A stretch of DNA of 31,024 bases from an uncultured Bacilli bacterium (GCA_910585335.1 CAJUCU010000009.1:1-31024); one strand, 5' to 3'; positions 1 to 7,855 are shown, counted from the stretch's first letter. The notes: generated from the letters alone by a model not told the origin. Program-made: numbers and translations.

Positions 1-21
1 CAAATTTATTTACATATGAAA

Positions 22-50
22 AGACTGTTAAACCTATTTGTCAACAGCCT
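22..50 (-). terminator. Terminator-like hairpin near left edge
   Basis: An 8-bp stem (22-29 with 43-50, one G-U pair) is followed on the minus strand by TTTT. It closely resembles the hairpin at 7815-7842, sharing GACTG...CAACAGCCT. No minus-strand gene lies just to its right, so it may act on a gene off the left edge or be a relic. Confidence 0.35.
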
Positions 51-51
51 G

Positions 52-73
52 AAAGCAACCAAATGGTTGCTTT
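52..73 (+). terminator. Intrinsic terminator of an upstream gene
   Basis: A perfect stem AAGCAACC / GGTTGCTT around an AAAT loop is followed by TTTTCTCC and then TTTTT. It probably ends a plus-strand gene lying off the left edge, since the next gene starts at 111. Confidence 0.5.
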
Positions 74-110
74 TCTCCATTTTTAAAGCTAAAATAAAAC
101 TGGTGATGAT

Positions 111-848
111 ATGAATAAAAATGGTTTAACTTATGGAATGGCTCTTTTATTTTTAACATCTTTTGTTCTACTAGGGCTTATTGTTGTAGAAGAAAAAAAG
201 GATGTTATTATGCTTCCCAAAGTAGAACAAGCACTTGAAAAAGAACGGAAAGAAAAATATAGTGACATCGAAAAAGAAATCATAATAGAAAAACCAAGTT
301 ATGAAAAAAATAAAAAAAGATTCACGCAAAAAATAACAAATAAGAATAACAAGAATCTCTACTTCTATTTATATTATAAGAAAAAAGAAATTACTTCTAC
401 TTATGAAGAGGATTATAAAAAAGGAAGAACACTCCTTTCCCATTTAGAGAAAAAAATAGAAAAGGAAATTGCAGAAGATGGCTTAAAGGTAAAAATAATG
501 ACTCCTCTAGACCAATTCACAAGTGAAGTAAAATCTCTTCTATTAAAAGAAGAAAATTTAAAGACATTAAAAATATATACACTAGAAAAAGAAATCAAGG
601 TATCAGATTTTACACCTACTACAATAATAACATCAATTAATAATTTGGTACTTTCGAATGCAAAAGAAGAAATTTCGCCCAAAAACTACACATTAACACT
701 AACAAATAGTAATGATATTACACAAAGTATAAAAATAGAAAATATTCAATTACCAAATAATAACATAATTGAAATCATAACAGGAATACTTGCAAATGAC
801 AAAACAACAGAAATCAAGTATAATATAAAATATACTTATCTAAATTAA
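111..848 (+). CDS. Orphan protein with N-terminal membrane anchor
   Basis: 245 residues; no family recognised. Residues 8-26 form one hydrophobic segment, followed by a long, Lys/Glu-rich, mostly hydrophilic region that would lie outside the membrane (type II anchor or uncleaved signal). There is no lipobox or sorting motif. The last third, rich in Thr/Asn/Ile, looks beta-strand-like. The start ATG is preceded by a weak GGTGAT site. The gene ends 12 bases before the HIT gene, and its TAA lies right beside the HIT ribosome-binding site, so the two are probably co-transcribed. The functional link is unknown. Confidence 0.6.
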   Translation: MNKNGLTYGMALLFLTSFVLLGLIVVEEKKDVIMLPKVEQALEKERKEKYSDIEKEIIIEKPSYEKNKKRFTQKITNKNNKNLYFYLYYKKKEITSTYEEDYKKGRTLLSHLEKKIEKEIAEDGLKVKIMTPLDQFTSEVKSLLLKEENLKTLKIYTLEKEIKVSDFTPTTIITSINNLVLSNAKEEISPKNYTLTLTNSNDITQSIKIENIQLPNNNIIEIITGILANDKTTEIKYNIKYTYLN

Positions 849-860
849 GGAGGGAAAAGT

Positions 861-1259
861 ATGGAAGACTGTTTATTTTGTAAAATTATGAAAGGAGAAA
901 TTCCTGCAAAAACAATCTATGAAGATGAGATGACAAAAGTATTCTTAGATATTGATCCAAATACAAATGGAGATTTATTGGTAGTTACTAAAAAACATCA
1001 AGAAAACCTAATGGAAATTGATGAAGAATTTATCACTCACGCTTATCGTTTAGCAAAAGAAAAACTATATCCGCTATTAAAAGAAAAATTAAATTGCGAT
1101 GGACTCACTATTGTTCAAAATAACTTCTATGGTCCTATGGTACAGCACTTTCACTTTCATTTAACACCACGTTATAAAAATGATGATTATAAAGAAATAT
1201 CAAATACAGACCTACTAGAAGATATTGATACAATTTACAATCGACTTACAGAAAAGTAA
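861..1259 (+). CDS. hit: HIT family nucleotide hydrolase/transferase
   Basis: 132 residues, a full-length histidine-triad protein. The signature H96-F-H98-F-H100 is followed by LTPRY; the middle/last His of such triads forms the covalent nucleotidyl intermediate in this family. Upstream are the CLFCKI start and the NTNGDLLVV strand typical of the fold. HIT proteins hydrolyse dinucleoside polyphosphates or adenosine phosphoramidates in the cytoplasm; the exact substrate cannot be read here. A strong AAGGAGGG site precedes the ATG. The last 14 bases overlap the 3' end of the convergent gene at 1246-1746. Confidence 0.93.
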   Translation: MEDCLFCKIMKGEIPAKTIYEDEMTKVFLDIDPNTNGDLLVVTKKHQENLMEIDEEFITHAYRLAKEKLYPLLKEKLNCDGLTIVQNNFYGPMVQHFHFHLTPRYKNDDYKEISNTDLLEDIDTIYNRLTEK

Positions 1260-1746
1260 CAATAACATCAATTAAAAAGATAATAAATACTAAAATGGTA
1301 AGCCACTTTGGTATTTTTTTTATAATTTTATCCATCCAAGGCTTCACAAGATATAAAAATAAAATAGAAAGGACACCCCATAGGGCACTCATTTCAAGAG
1401 AAATATAGTGCCCAAAATGAAATTTAAAATTGGTATAATCCCAAAATACTTTATGAAATAATTTTTCAATAATAATACCACCAATCAATTCTAAAATAGT
1501 AAGAACTACAAAAACAGTCATAAAAATAATAAAAAGTTTAAGCCATTTAGGAACTTTCCTAGTACTATGATGAAAAACATAACGGGTAATAAAAACAATA
1601 ATCATAACACCAAATCCATAAACAGGAATAAAAGGCCCCATTAAAATTCCATTATTCATCGAATGAAAGAAAAATGTTTTAAGGGTTGTCTCTATGAAAA
1701 ATCCAAACATAGAATAAATTAAAAATGTATTCAAATAATAAAACAT
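1246..1746 (-). CDS. Putative ABC-transporter type IV membrane protein (PF06541-like)
   Basis: 166 residues with about five hydrophobic segments. The blocks GILMGPFIPVYGFG (residues 33-46), an ExxGG in the third segment, WDYTNFKFHFGHYISLEM and then LWG match the PF06541 pattern ('putative ABC-transporter type IV', CmpB-like) as I know it. No ATP-binding partner lies nearby, so a transport role is only the family label. The start is ATG with GGTGAT upstream. Its 3' end overlaps the convergent HIT gene by 14 bases. The terminal segments are rich in Ile/Phe. Confidence 0.75.
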   Translation of the reverse strand: MFYYLNTFLIYSMFGFFIETTLKTFFFHSMNNGILMGPFIPVYGFGVMIIVFITRYVFHHSTRKVPKWLKLFIIFMTVFVVLTILELIGGIIIEKLFHKVFWDYTNFKFHFGHYISLEMSALWGVLSILFLYLVKPWMDKIIKKIPKWLTILVFIIFLIDVIVTFL

Positions 1747-1849
1747 AGTATCACCAATTTTAGTTTTCCCGCAAATAAAATATATATATCTAATATTTTA
1801 ATTTTAATACTTTTATGTTATAATAACTGGCAAAAAAAGAGGGATACTT

Positions 1850-2851
1850 ATGAATTTAGTTAAAATACACATAGCACAAGCAGAAAATATAATTATGAAT
1901 GCAGATATAGATGGAAAATAATTTGAAAAGATTTATCCTTTCTCTAATGAAAATATTGCCGCATGTCTGCCCAACTTTAATTTAAAAGAAAAAGATTGTC
2001 TAACCGTACTAGGAAGCGGAGATCAGGCAATGGATATGGCATATTATGATGCAAAAACACTGCATACTTTTGATATAAATCCATTAACAGAGTATTATTT
2101 TTATTTAAAAAAAGCCGCATTAATGTCTAATATCTCATATCGCGAATATTTAAAGTTTTTCTGCTACGAAGATTATCCAAACTATCATGATGGAAATTTA
2201 GAAGCTTTTAATGAGAAGACCTTTAACAAAATAGTTCCCTATTTAAAAGATGACTATTATATATTTTGGTCTACTCTGTTCGACTTATTTGATTTCTACC
2301 CACTAGAAATTAGAAAAAGTAATGGATTATTTACAAGTGATGAACTATCTCACCAAGTGTTATCACAAACAATAACTTATCTAAAAGAAGAAAACTACTA
2401 CAAATTAAAAGAAAAAGCAGCAAATATCAACATCACTTTCTCAAATGCGAATATTAAAAACATAGAACAAAATATTACCAAAAAATATGATTTTATCTAC
2501 TTATCAAATATCATTCAATATACTAACACAATATATGAAAAGGATATATTTATACCTATGAATGAAAGCAGAAAAAAGGAACTAGAAGCATATAAAAATA
2601 CAGTAGAAAATTTAGGAAATCATTTAAAAGATAATGGTCAAATAGTAGCAGGCTATCTTTATGAACCAAATGAAAACTACTCAGCAAATGGTAGACAAGC
2701 AATTTATGATAAAGACCTTCGCACATCCGTTTTTAAGGAATACGCATACTTAGACTTTCCCTCTATTAATACCATAAATTTCATGACAAAATATGGCTTT
2801 AATCCTGATTCATATAAAGATGCTTGTTTAATATACCAAAAGAAAAAATAA
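1850..2851 (+). pseudogene. SAM-methyltransferase-like gene (DUF3419-like) with in-frame stop
   Basis: The natural reading frame starts at ATG 1850, after a GAGGG site and a TATAAT box at 1819-1824, but codon 24 is TAA (1919-1921). The same frame is then open to 2851. After the stop it reads KIYPFSNENIAACLPNF, then LTVLGSGDQAMDM and LHTFDINPLTEYYFYLKKAA, which resemble a SAM-binding motif I and the acidic end of the next strand in DUF3419-type proteins. A restart at ATG 2030 would remove motif I, so the 273-residue remainder is unlikely to be an active enzyme. No downstream ATG precedes the motif. Either this is a recent pseudogene, a sequencing error, or it needs read-through. Confidence 0.7.
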
Positions 2852-2854
2852 AAA

Positions 2855-2877
2855 AGATAAGAAACAAGTTCCTATCT
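2855..2877 (-). terminator. Terminator of the YjcZ-like micropeptide genes
   Basis: An imperfect hairpin (AGATA at 2855-2859 with TATCT at 2873-2877, plus inner pairs) is followed on the minus strand by T6-A-T6. It overlaps the very end of the convergent methyltransferase-like gene and follows the small gene at 2892. Confidence 0.5.
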
Positions 2878-2891
2878 CCAATATAGTGTAA

Positions 2892-3014
2892 TTAGCAAAT
2901 TGCACTACCTAAAATAATAGCAAGTAAGATATATAAAACAATGATGATAATGTATCCACTTCTACCACCTTGATGGCAGCAAGTAGTTGTAGTGTTTGTT
3001 TCACCACATGACAT
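2892..3014 (-). CDS. YjcZ-like small membrane protein (40 aa)
   Basis: A 40-residue reading frame with an ideal AAGGAGG site eight bases before its ATG. It has a polar Cys/Thr/Gly-rich head (MSCGETNTTTTCCHQGGRSG) and one membrane helix (YIIIIVLYILLAIILG) ending in SAIC. This is the layout of the YjcZ family: very small, Gly-rich head, hydrophobic tail, often sporulation-associated in Bacilli. The Cys residues at 3, 12, 13 and 40 are unusual. It lies downstream of a second micropeptide gene with the same tail pattern. The family call rests on architecture, not alignment. Confidence 0.7.
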   Translation of the reverse strand: MSCGETNTTTTCCHQGGRSGYIIIIVLYILLAIILGSAIC

Positions 3015-3042
3015 AGTTAACACCTCCTTAAATTAAATGATA

Positions 3043-3123
3043 TTATATATAAGCACCTAGAATAATAATTAAAAGAATAAATAATACTAAAACGATTGCT
3101 GATGATGATACATAGTTACCCAT
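3043..3123 (-). CDS. YjcZ-like small membrane protein (26 aa)
   Basis: A 26-residue frame with a strong AAAAGGAGGAG site. It reads MGNYVSSSAIVLVLF and then ILLIIILGAYI: essentially one transmembrane helix with a short polar N-terminus. The FILLIII-GA-Y ending is characteristic of YjcZ-family peptides. It is 28 bases upstream of the 40-residue paralogue and reads the same way, so the pair is probably one transcript. Role unknown; relatives are made during sporulation. Confidence 0.7.
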   Translation of the reverse strand: MGNYVSSSAIVLVLFILLIIILGAYI

Positions 3124-3202
3124 ATTAACTCCTCCTTTTTTCTGGTATTCACTCCTATTTTATGGTAAAAGGGCAAATTGTGTGATTACATCTATCATGA
3201 TT

Positions 3203-3233
3203 TTGACAAAATATTTGCATAAAAATTTATAAT
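3203..3233 (+). promoter_or_regulatory. Sigma-A-type promoter of prsA
   Basis: A perfect TTGACA (3203-3208) and TATAAT (3228-3233) are 19 bases apart; TTTATA two bases earlier gives the standard 17. Transcription would start about 30 bases before the AAGGAGG site of the foldase gene. Confidence 0.6.
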
Positions 3234-3273
3234 TTGATATGATAAATAAAGAAATCAAGGAGGAAAAAAATAA

Positions 3274-4272
3274 ATGAAAAAATTATTTGTAAACATCAGT
3301 CTACTAGCAGCAACTATACTCCTAGTAACTGGTTGTGGAAGTGCAAAACTAAAAAATGGAGAAGAAAAAGTAGTAAGCTTCGATAATGGAAAAGTAACAG
3401 CAGATACGCTATATAAATCATTAAAAGATAAATATGGTATTAGTGTGTTAATTGACCTAATGGACCGCGAGCTATTAGAAAAAGATTATAAAACAACTGC
3501 TGAAGAAACAACTCAAATCGAAAACCAAATAGCACAAATGAAACAAAGCTATCAAGATAACGAAGAAGGATTCTTAACTGCGATAAAACAATACTTTGGT
3601 GTATCTAGTGAAGAAGAATTAAAAGATATGTTATCGCTAGATTATAAAAGAAATGCAGCTGTAAAAGACTATGTAGCAAAGCATATAGAAGATGCTGAAA
3701 TAGAAGAATACTATAATAGTAAAACGATTGGTAAAATCACTGCTAGACATATCCTAATAAAACCAGAAACAAAAGAAGATATGAGCGAAGATGAAAAGAA
3801 AAAAGCAGAAGAAAAAGCAAAAAATGAAGCTATAGATATCATTAAGCAACTAAACGAAGGTAAAAAATTTGAAAACCTAGCTAAAAAATATTCAGATGAT
3901 GCTGGAACAAAAAGCGATGGTGGAAAACTAGAAGAATTTGATAACGAAAGTGACATGGATGAAAACTTCTTAGATGCAGCAGCAAAACTAGAAGTAGGAA
4001 AATACACAGAAGAACCAGTAAAAAGTCAATATGGTTATCACATTATTCTAAAAGAAAAGGAAAAAGATAAACCAAAACTGAAAAAAGTAAAAGATGACAT
4101 CAAGAAAACTCTTGCTGAAGAAAAATTACAAAATAGTGCCACTCTTCAATATGAAGCATTAAATGGCTACAGAGAAGAAAAAGGTTTAAAATTTAGTGAT
4201 AGTAATCTAAAAAAAGAATATAAAAAATATATGGATCGACTAATCAATAATACACAAAATAGCGGAAACTAA
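3274..4272 (+). CDS. prsA: PrsA-type foldase lipoprotein (parvulin peptidyl-prolyl isomerase)
   Basis: 332 residues. A lipoprotein signal peptide has lipobox LVTGC with the lipidated Cys at 21. The N-terminal SurA-like chaperone region follows. The parvulin domain runs from about 150 to 262: it opens KITARHILIK, carries the FENLAKKYSDD and GGKLEEF blocks, and closes with SQYGYHIILKEKE, the order seen in PrsA/PrtM and PpiC. A Lys/Glu-rich insertion follows the first strand. The C-terminus is helical and basic. It would sit on the outer face of the membrane and help secreted proteins fold. Monocistronic: its own promoter precedes it and two hairpins follow. Confidence 0.93.
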   Translation: MKKLFVNISLLAATILLVTGCGSAKLKNGEEKVVSFDNGKVTADTLYKSLKDKYGISVLIDLMDRELLEKDYKTTAEETTQIENQIAQMKQSYQDNEEGFLTAIKQYFGVSSEEELKDMLSLDYKRNAAVKDYVAKHIEDAEIEEYYNSKTIGKITARHILIKPETKEDMSEDEKKKAEEKAKNEAIDIIKQLNEGKKFENLAKKYSDDAGTKSDGGKLEEFDNESDMDENFLDAAAKLEVGKYTEEPVKSQYGYHIILKEKEKDKPKLKKVKDDIKKTLAEEKLQNSATLQYEALNGYREEKGLKFSDSNLKKEYKKYMDRLINNTQNSGN

Positions 4273-4274
4273 AA

Positions 4275-4327
4275 AGGACACTAATATGTCCTGATTTTAC
4301 GATAGAAGCAATAAATATTTTGCTTCT
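4275..4327 (+). terminator. Tandem hairpins ending prsA
   Basis: Two perfect stems follow the stop codon: AGGACA/TGTCCT (4275-4280 with 4287-4292) then GATTTTA, and AGAAGCAA/TTGCTTCT (4304-4311 with 4320-4327) then TTTCTT. The second, with its T-run, is the better terminator. Confidence 0.65.
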
Positions 4328-4408
4328 TTTCTTATCTAAAAATAACGTATCATTTTAACTATTAACTTCCATATTTGATAAAACTTAAATAAGATTAAAA
4401 TTTTAAAT

Positions 4409-4490
4409 TATAATAATGAGATATCTCAAAAGACCACTTCGGTTGAACTTAATCGGAGATAGTGAACTTCTAACAGTGACACTTATTTTT
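4409..4490 (+). other. Possible structured noncoding segment
   Basis: Between prsA and the surface gene, a TATAAT box (4409-4414) is followed by a less AT-rich stretch (about 4421-4482). It contains the palindrome GAGATATCTC, a TATCTC/GAGATA pairing, repeated TGAACTT, and a 4-bp AGTG/CACT stem before TTATTTTTA. It might be a small RNA or, on the other strand, the surface gene's 3' region. No known RNA class recognised. Confidence 0.25.
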
Positions 4491-4497
4491 AAAATAT

Positions 4498-7467
4498 TTA
4501 TTGACAATAAAATGGTGCCGTAATAGTAGTAGCTAGACTTTTATTACCTGATGAATCCGTTACACGCCCAGCAGGAACTGTAAAAATTAGCTGTGTTCTA
4601 TAAGTAGTCTGTGGACTATTAGTAAGTAAACATACATTATTTTGTAATTGTATATTTCTCCCACTAGCAATTACATATTGACGCATTTTAGAAGTTGCAG
4701 TTGGAGCGAGTTCAATACCTCCAATACTCCATATTAACTCTCCTGTAACAGTACCCGCATCAGTTGCGGTAAGCATAACATAATCACTACTATAACTATA
4801 ACTAACTTTAGGAGGTGTTTTATCAAAGGCGAAAGCATAAAAGGTAGAACTCATTCCATCTCCTAAAGTTACTGTACTAGCAATACCATATGTCTCACCT
4901 TGCCTTTCCCAATAAACTTCATCACCATATCCTGACTTATAGGAAATGGTAGGTAAAGTTACATTACAAACTCCTCGAGTCGCTCCATTATAAAGAATAG
5001 CTGTACAACTATCTTCCTTTTTTGAAATAGCAGTAACACCATTGTCGCCTTCCATTCCCACAACATATCTAACATTATAAGTATGAGATGTATTATTCTT
5101 CGTTTGAGCATAATAGTTTCCACCATGGTTCGAACTACTAACAGTAAAAGAAGCACCACTTCCAACTACAGCTGTCCTAGAAGAAGCACTAGTACTATAC
5201 CCAATAATACTAGGCGTTGCATTAGGTGCTGTAATCACTGGTGTTATCACATTACAACTACTAGCTTGACTTGTACCATTATAAGTAGCACCAATAGTAC
5301 AACTAGCATTGGTTGCACTAATAGTATTACCATTTGCATTAAAATATACGATTCTTGACGTAGCTGCTTTAGTAGTCTGCGCATAATAAGTTCCACCATG
5401 GTTCGAACTACTAACAGTAAAGGAAGCACCACTTCCAACTACAGCTGTCCTAGAAGAAGCACTAGTACTATACCCAATAATACTAGGTGTTGCACTTGGT
5501 GCTGTAATCACTGGTGTTGTCACATTACAACTACTAGCTTGACTTGTACCATTATAAGTAGCACCAATACTACAACTAGCACTCGTCGATCCAATTGTAT
5601 TACCATTCGCATTAAAATAAACAACTCTAGATACGGCATCTTTTCTAGTAATAGCATAATAAGTAACACCGTTATTATTACTGTTTAAAGTAAGCGTAGC
5701 ACCTACACCAAGTTGAGCGGTAGTAGCAGAAGCACTCATATGATACCCAAGTGGAGTTGGCGTCGCACTTGGTGCTGTAATCACTGGTGTTGTTACAGTA
5801 CAACTAGTAGCAGGTGTATCATCATTCCAACTAGTATTAACTGTACAACTCTGATCACTAGAACTAACACTTCCTCCATTTCCATTAAAATAGGCATGAT
5901 AAGTAACACCTGCTTTATAGCTAATAGAATAATAAGTAACATTTTCTACTAACGTAATAATTTCACCAGGTCTAATTCCAGTTTGAGCATTTTGATTAGT
6001 GTTCCATCCAACTACAGTATAACCATTGATGCCATCAATCGAAGGGGCAACAACAGTACAACTATTACCATTAGTGATAATACAACTATCACTCGCCTTA
6101 CCTATACTGCTGATACCGCTTCCTTGTTTTACATAAGTGACAGTCACTGTCTTTATTACCTTTACAATCACTTCTTTGGTATAACCACTATCAGTAGTAA
6201 TAATCACTTTAGTTTCCCCAAGTGCATTAACTGTAATATTTCCATTTCCATCAATTTCTATCACATTACTATCTTCTACCGCATAATAAATATTACCTAA
6301 ATTCTCTCCTTCCACTTTAATTTGATCTTTTGTAATTTTGTCAGTATCTAAAATAATCTCATCTCGAATTTTATTTACAGTAATAACATTCACTGTTCTA
6401 ACAACACTTGCTGTATTACCTTCATTATCTGTAATCAAATATTTTACAAAATAAGAACCTATTTGCTTAGGATTCACTTCTCCAACAATTACAATTCTAT
6501 CTGTTAAATCCTCTTCTCCCTTTCTTGCTGTAGCACCATTTTCTAAATACTGCTGATTTTTCTCGATTGCAATTACACTTTTACCATTTAACTGAATAAT
6601 CGGAATAGTCATATCTTTTTTATAAATATTAACCGTTCGTATGCTCGCTCCCTCATTACCGCTTTTATCTTTTATTTTGTAATAAATATAATAAGTTCCC
6701 GTCTTAGATGTATCAATTCTATCTACTTTATTTATGCTTTCCCCATCATAATACTCATAAGTAATACCAACATCAGTTTTATCTAGCGTATCTTTATCAT
6801 CTTGAACACTTTCTACTCCCTCTTCTATATAATCGTCCCCTTCTTCTAAATTCAAAACTAACTCTCCATTCAAACGAATAATAGGAATACTAACATCTTC
6901 TGTCATAGCATTAACTTGTACACTATTAATGATAATTCTGGCTTTAAACTCTCTCCCTTGCGCTTCATTTCCAGCATTCTCATCTATCCAAAATTTTAAA
7001 CTATATGTATTCTTCTCTCCTACCTCAAAAGAAACTCCCTGTTCTAAAACAAGTCCATTTAAAGTAGAAAGAAGTCTCGGACTACTCCATTCTTCTTCAT
7101 TCTTTTTAATAGAATACTTAATATGCTCATAATTCAGCCTATTTGCTACCTTCTCTTCTTCTAAAGAAATATCATATTTAGCAGTAATCGTCCCTGTATT
7201 TTCGATTGTAAATTCATATGGTTCTAAACTACTCGCCCGACTATCACTGATTGGATAGGCATTCTCTAAAGAAACCACATTTCCTTCTTTAAATTCAACA
7301 GCAAGTGTCCCAGCTGTTACATCTAGTTTTTTCTCTCCAAATAAAGTCAATCTTAATAAAGCATAACTGGTTCCTATAAATAAAATAATGGTCAGCAAAA
7401 TAATTCCAAGTTTTATTATTTGATTCCTCTTTTTTTGCTTGTTAAAACCACGATACTTATTTTTCAT
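4498..7467 (-). CDS. Large repeat-containing surface protein with TasA/SipW-type head
   Basis: 989 residues from the ATG at 7467; a GTG at 7479 is possible but has no ribosome site. Residues 1-20 are basic, then a membrane segment (IIKLGIILLTIILFIGTSYALL) of the SipW-dependent type. Next comes a TasA/camelysin-like domain (about 48-190: LDVTAGTLAVEF, EFTIENTGTITAKYD). Two DUF5011/HYR-like Ig domains (about 193-282 and 287-362) carry KSGNEG and DNEGNTA. A Big2-like domain (about 370-440) follows, then InlB-type repeats with paired Cys (VVYFNANGN, SCSIGATYNGTSQASSC) in about three 91-residue copies, and a distinct C-terminal domain. No LPXTG or C-terminal anchor is seen. Probably secreted or membrane-tethered. 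Expression may depend on the segment at 7488-7797. Confidence 0.85.
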   Translation of the reverse strand: MKNKYRGFNKQKKRNQIIKLGIILLTIILFIGTSYALLRLTLFGEKKLDVTAGTLAVEFKEGNVVSLENAYPISDSRASSLEPYEFTIENTGTITAKYDISLEEEKVANRLNYEHIKYSIKKNEEEWSSPRLLSTLNGLVLEQGVSFEVGEKNTYSLKFWIDENAGNEAQGREFKARIIINSVQVNAMTEDVSIPIIRLNGELVLNLEEGDDYIEEGVESVQDDKDTLDKTDVGITYEYYDGESINKVDRIDTSKTGTYYIYYKIKDKSGNEGASIRTVNIYKKDMTIPIIQLNGKSVIAIEKNQQYLENGATARKGEEDLTDRIVIVGEVNPKQIGSYFVKYLITDNEGNTASVVRTVNVITVNKIRDEIILDTDKITKDQIKVEGENLGNIYYAVEDSNVIEIDGNGNITVNALGETKVIITTDSGYTKEVIVKVIKTVTVTYVKQGSGISSIGKASDSCIITNGNSCTVVAPSIDGINGYTVVGWNTNQNAQTGIRPGEIITLVENVTYYSISYKAGVTYHAYFNGNGGSVSSSDQSCTVNTSWNDDTPATSCTVTTPVITAPSATPTPLGYHMSASATTAQLGVGATLTLNSNNNGVTYYAITRKDAVSRVVYFNANGNTIGSTSASCSIGATYNGTSQASSCNVTTPVITAPSATPSIIGYSTSASSRTAVVGSGASFTVSSSNHGGTYYAQTTKAATSRIVYFNANGNTISATNASCTIGATYNGTSQASSCNVITPVITAPNATPSIIGYSTSASSRTAVVGSGASFTVSSSNHGGNYYAQTKNNTSHTYNVRYVVGMEGDNGVTAISKKEDSCTAILYNGATRGVCNVTLPTISYKSGYGDEVYWERQGETYGIASTVTLGDGMSSTFYAFAFDKTPPKVSYSYSSDYVMLTATDAGTVTGELIWSIGGIELAPTATSKMRQYVIASGRNIQLQNNVCLLTNSPQTTYRTQLIFTVPAGRVTDSSGNKSLATTITAPFYCQ
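5108..5926 (-). repeat. 273-bp tandem repeats within the surface gene
   Basis: Markers such as GCATAATA recur at 5108, 5381 and 5654, a period of exactly 273 bases (91 codons). The two units at 5108-5380 and 5381-5653 are nearly identical; the third is diverged. Each unit encodes a Cys-Cys InlB-like repeat containing PVITAPSATPSIIGYS. Near-identity of neighbouring units suggests recent duplication and possible copy-number change. Confidence 0.85.
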
Positions 7468-7487
7468 TCTTACACCCACTCTTTTTT

Positions 7488-7515
7488 ATCATAAAGTTAG
7501 ATACTTTATGATAAA
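7488..7515 (+). repeat. Left 28-bp inverted repeat
   Basis: Arms ATCATAAAGT and ACTTTATGAT surround the asymmetric centre TAGAT, with AAA after. It matches the complement of 7770-7797 at all 28 positions and diverges at once outside. The arm-centre-arm plan resembles a tyrosine-recombinase crossover site. In the minus-strand mRNA it would form a hairpin close to the start codon. Confidence 0.85.
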
Positions 7516-7717
7516 ATAAAAAATCCCTTTTATTTCATAATAAGAAAGATGTTTTCTACTATAATTATGACTATTTTTAATCATATATCATTTCGAATTT
7601 TCTTATAACCCTATTTGCTATTTCGACAAATTTTGACTAAGAATAATAAAATTTTCTTAGTTTCAATCTTTATATTTCAATGTTTTCCATTTTTTGACAA
7701 AATAATATAACTCGTCA

Positions 7718-7746
7718 TTGAATTCAAAGTTACTTTATTGTATACT
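7718..7746 (+). promoter_or_regulatory. Promoter inside the putative invertible segment
   Basis: TTGAAT (7718-7723) and TATACT (7741-7746) with exactly 17 bases between. As drawn it reads rightwards into the 3' end of a leftward gene, with no rightward gene to serve. A second, weaker minus-strand candidate (TTGTCG, 16 bases, TATAAG, near 7604-7631) reads the other way, so OFF may not be complete. Confidence 0.55.
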
Positions 7747-7769
7747 TAATATAGTAAAGAATAGAGGCA

Positions 7770-7797
7770 TTTATCATAAAGTATCTAACTTTATGAT
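7770..7797 (-). repeat. Right 28-bp inverted repeat
   Basis: Exact reverse complement of 7488-7515. Here the hairpin is followed by TTTTTT on the plus strand, so it could also act as a weak AT-rich terminator. That would not explain the perfect 28-base identity with the distant copy, including the unpaired centre. Confidence 0.85.
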
Positions 7798-7814
7798 TTT
7801 TTATATAAATAAAA

Positions 7815-7842
7815 AGACTGCTGAGCAATTGATCAACAGCCT
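7815..7842 (-). terminator. Terminator of the polytopic membrane gene
   Basis: A 10-bp stem (7815-7824 with 7833-7842) around an 8-base loop is followed by TTTTT on the minus strand, 14 bases after the stop of the gene at 7856. A T-run also follows on the plus strand, so it may work both ways. Confidence 0.7.
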
Positions 7843-7855
7843 AATTTTTTTAAAA

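Larger units (their letters stand above)
7488..7797. other. Putative invertible promoter segment
   Basis: A 310-bp non-coding segment bounded by perfect 28-bp inverted repeats, starting 21 bases before the surface gene's ATG. Its only good promoter (7718-7746) now points right, at the 3' end of a leftward gene. Inverting the segment would place that promoter's -10 at about 7539-7544 on the minus strand, about 65 bases before the surface gene start. No recombinase lies beside it. Inversion is inferred, not seen. Confidence 0.6.

Noticed and set aside
5108..5926. CRISPR array
   Set aside because: The repeat unit is 273 bp, in frame and coding; there are no short repeats with unique spacers and no cas genes.
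5083..6300. Several plus-strand open frames opposite the surface gene (about 5083-5358, 5398-5688, 5713-5952, 5983-6300)
   Set aside because: They are Ser/Thr/Asn-rich mirror frames of the tandem repeats, without ribosome sites, and their ends follow the repeat period.
7488..7515. The inverted repeat as an ordinary terminator
   Set aside because: The stem has only two G-C pairs, the left copy has no T-run in the direction of the gene, and its unpaired centre is identical to the far copy, which a terminator would not need.
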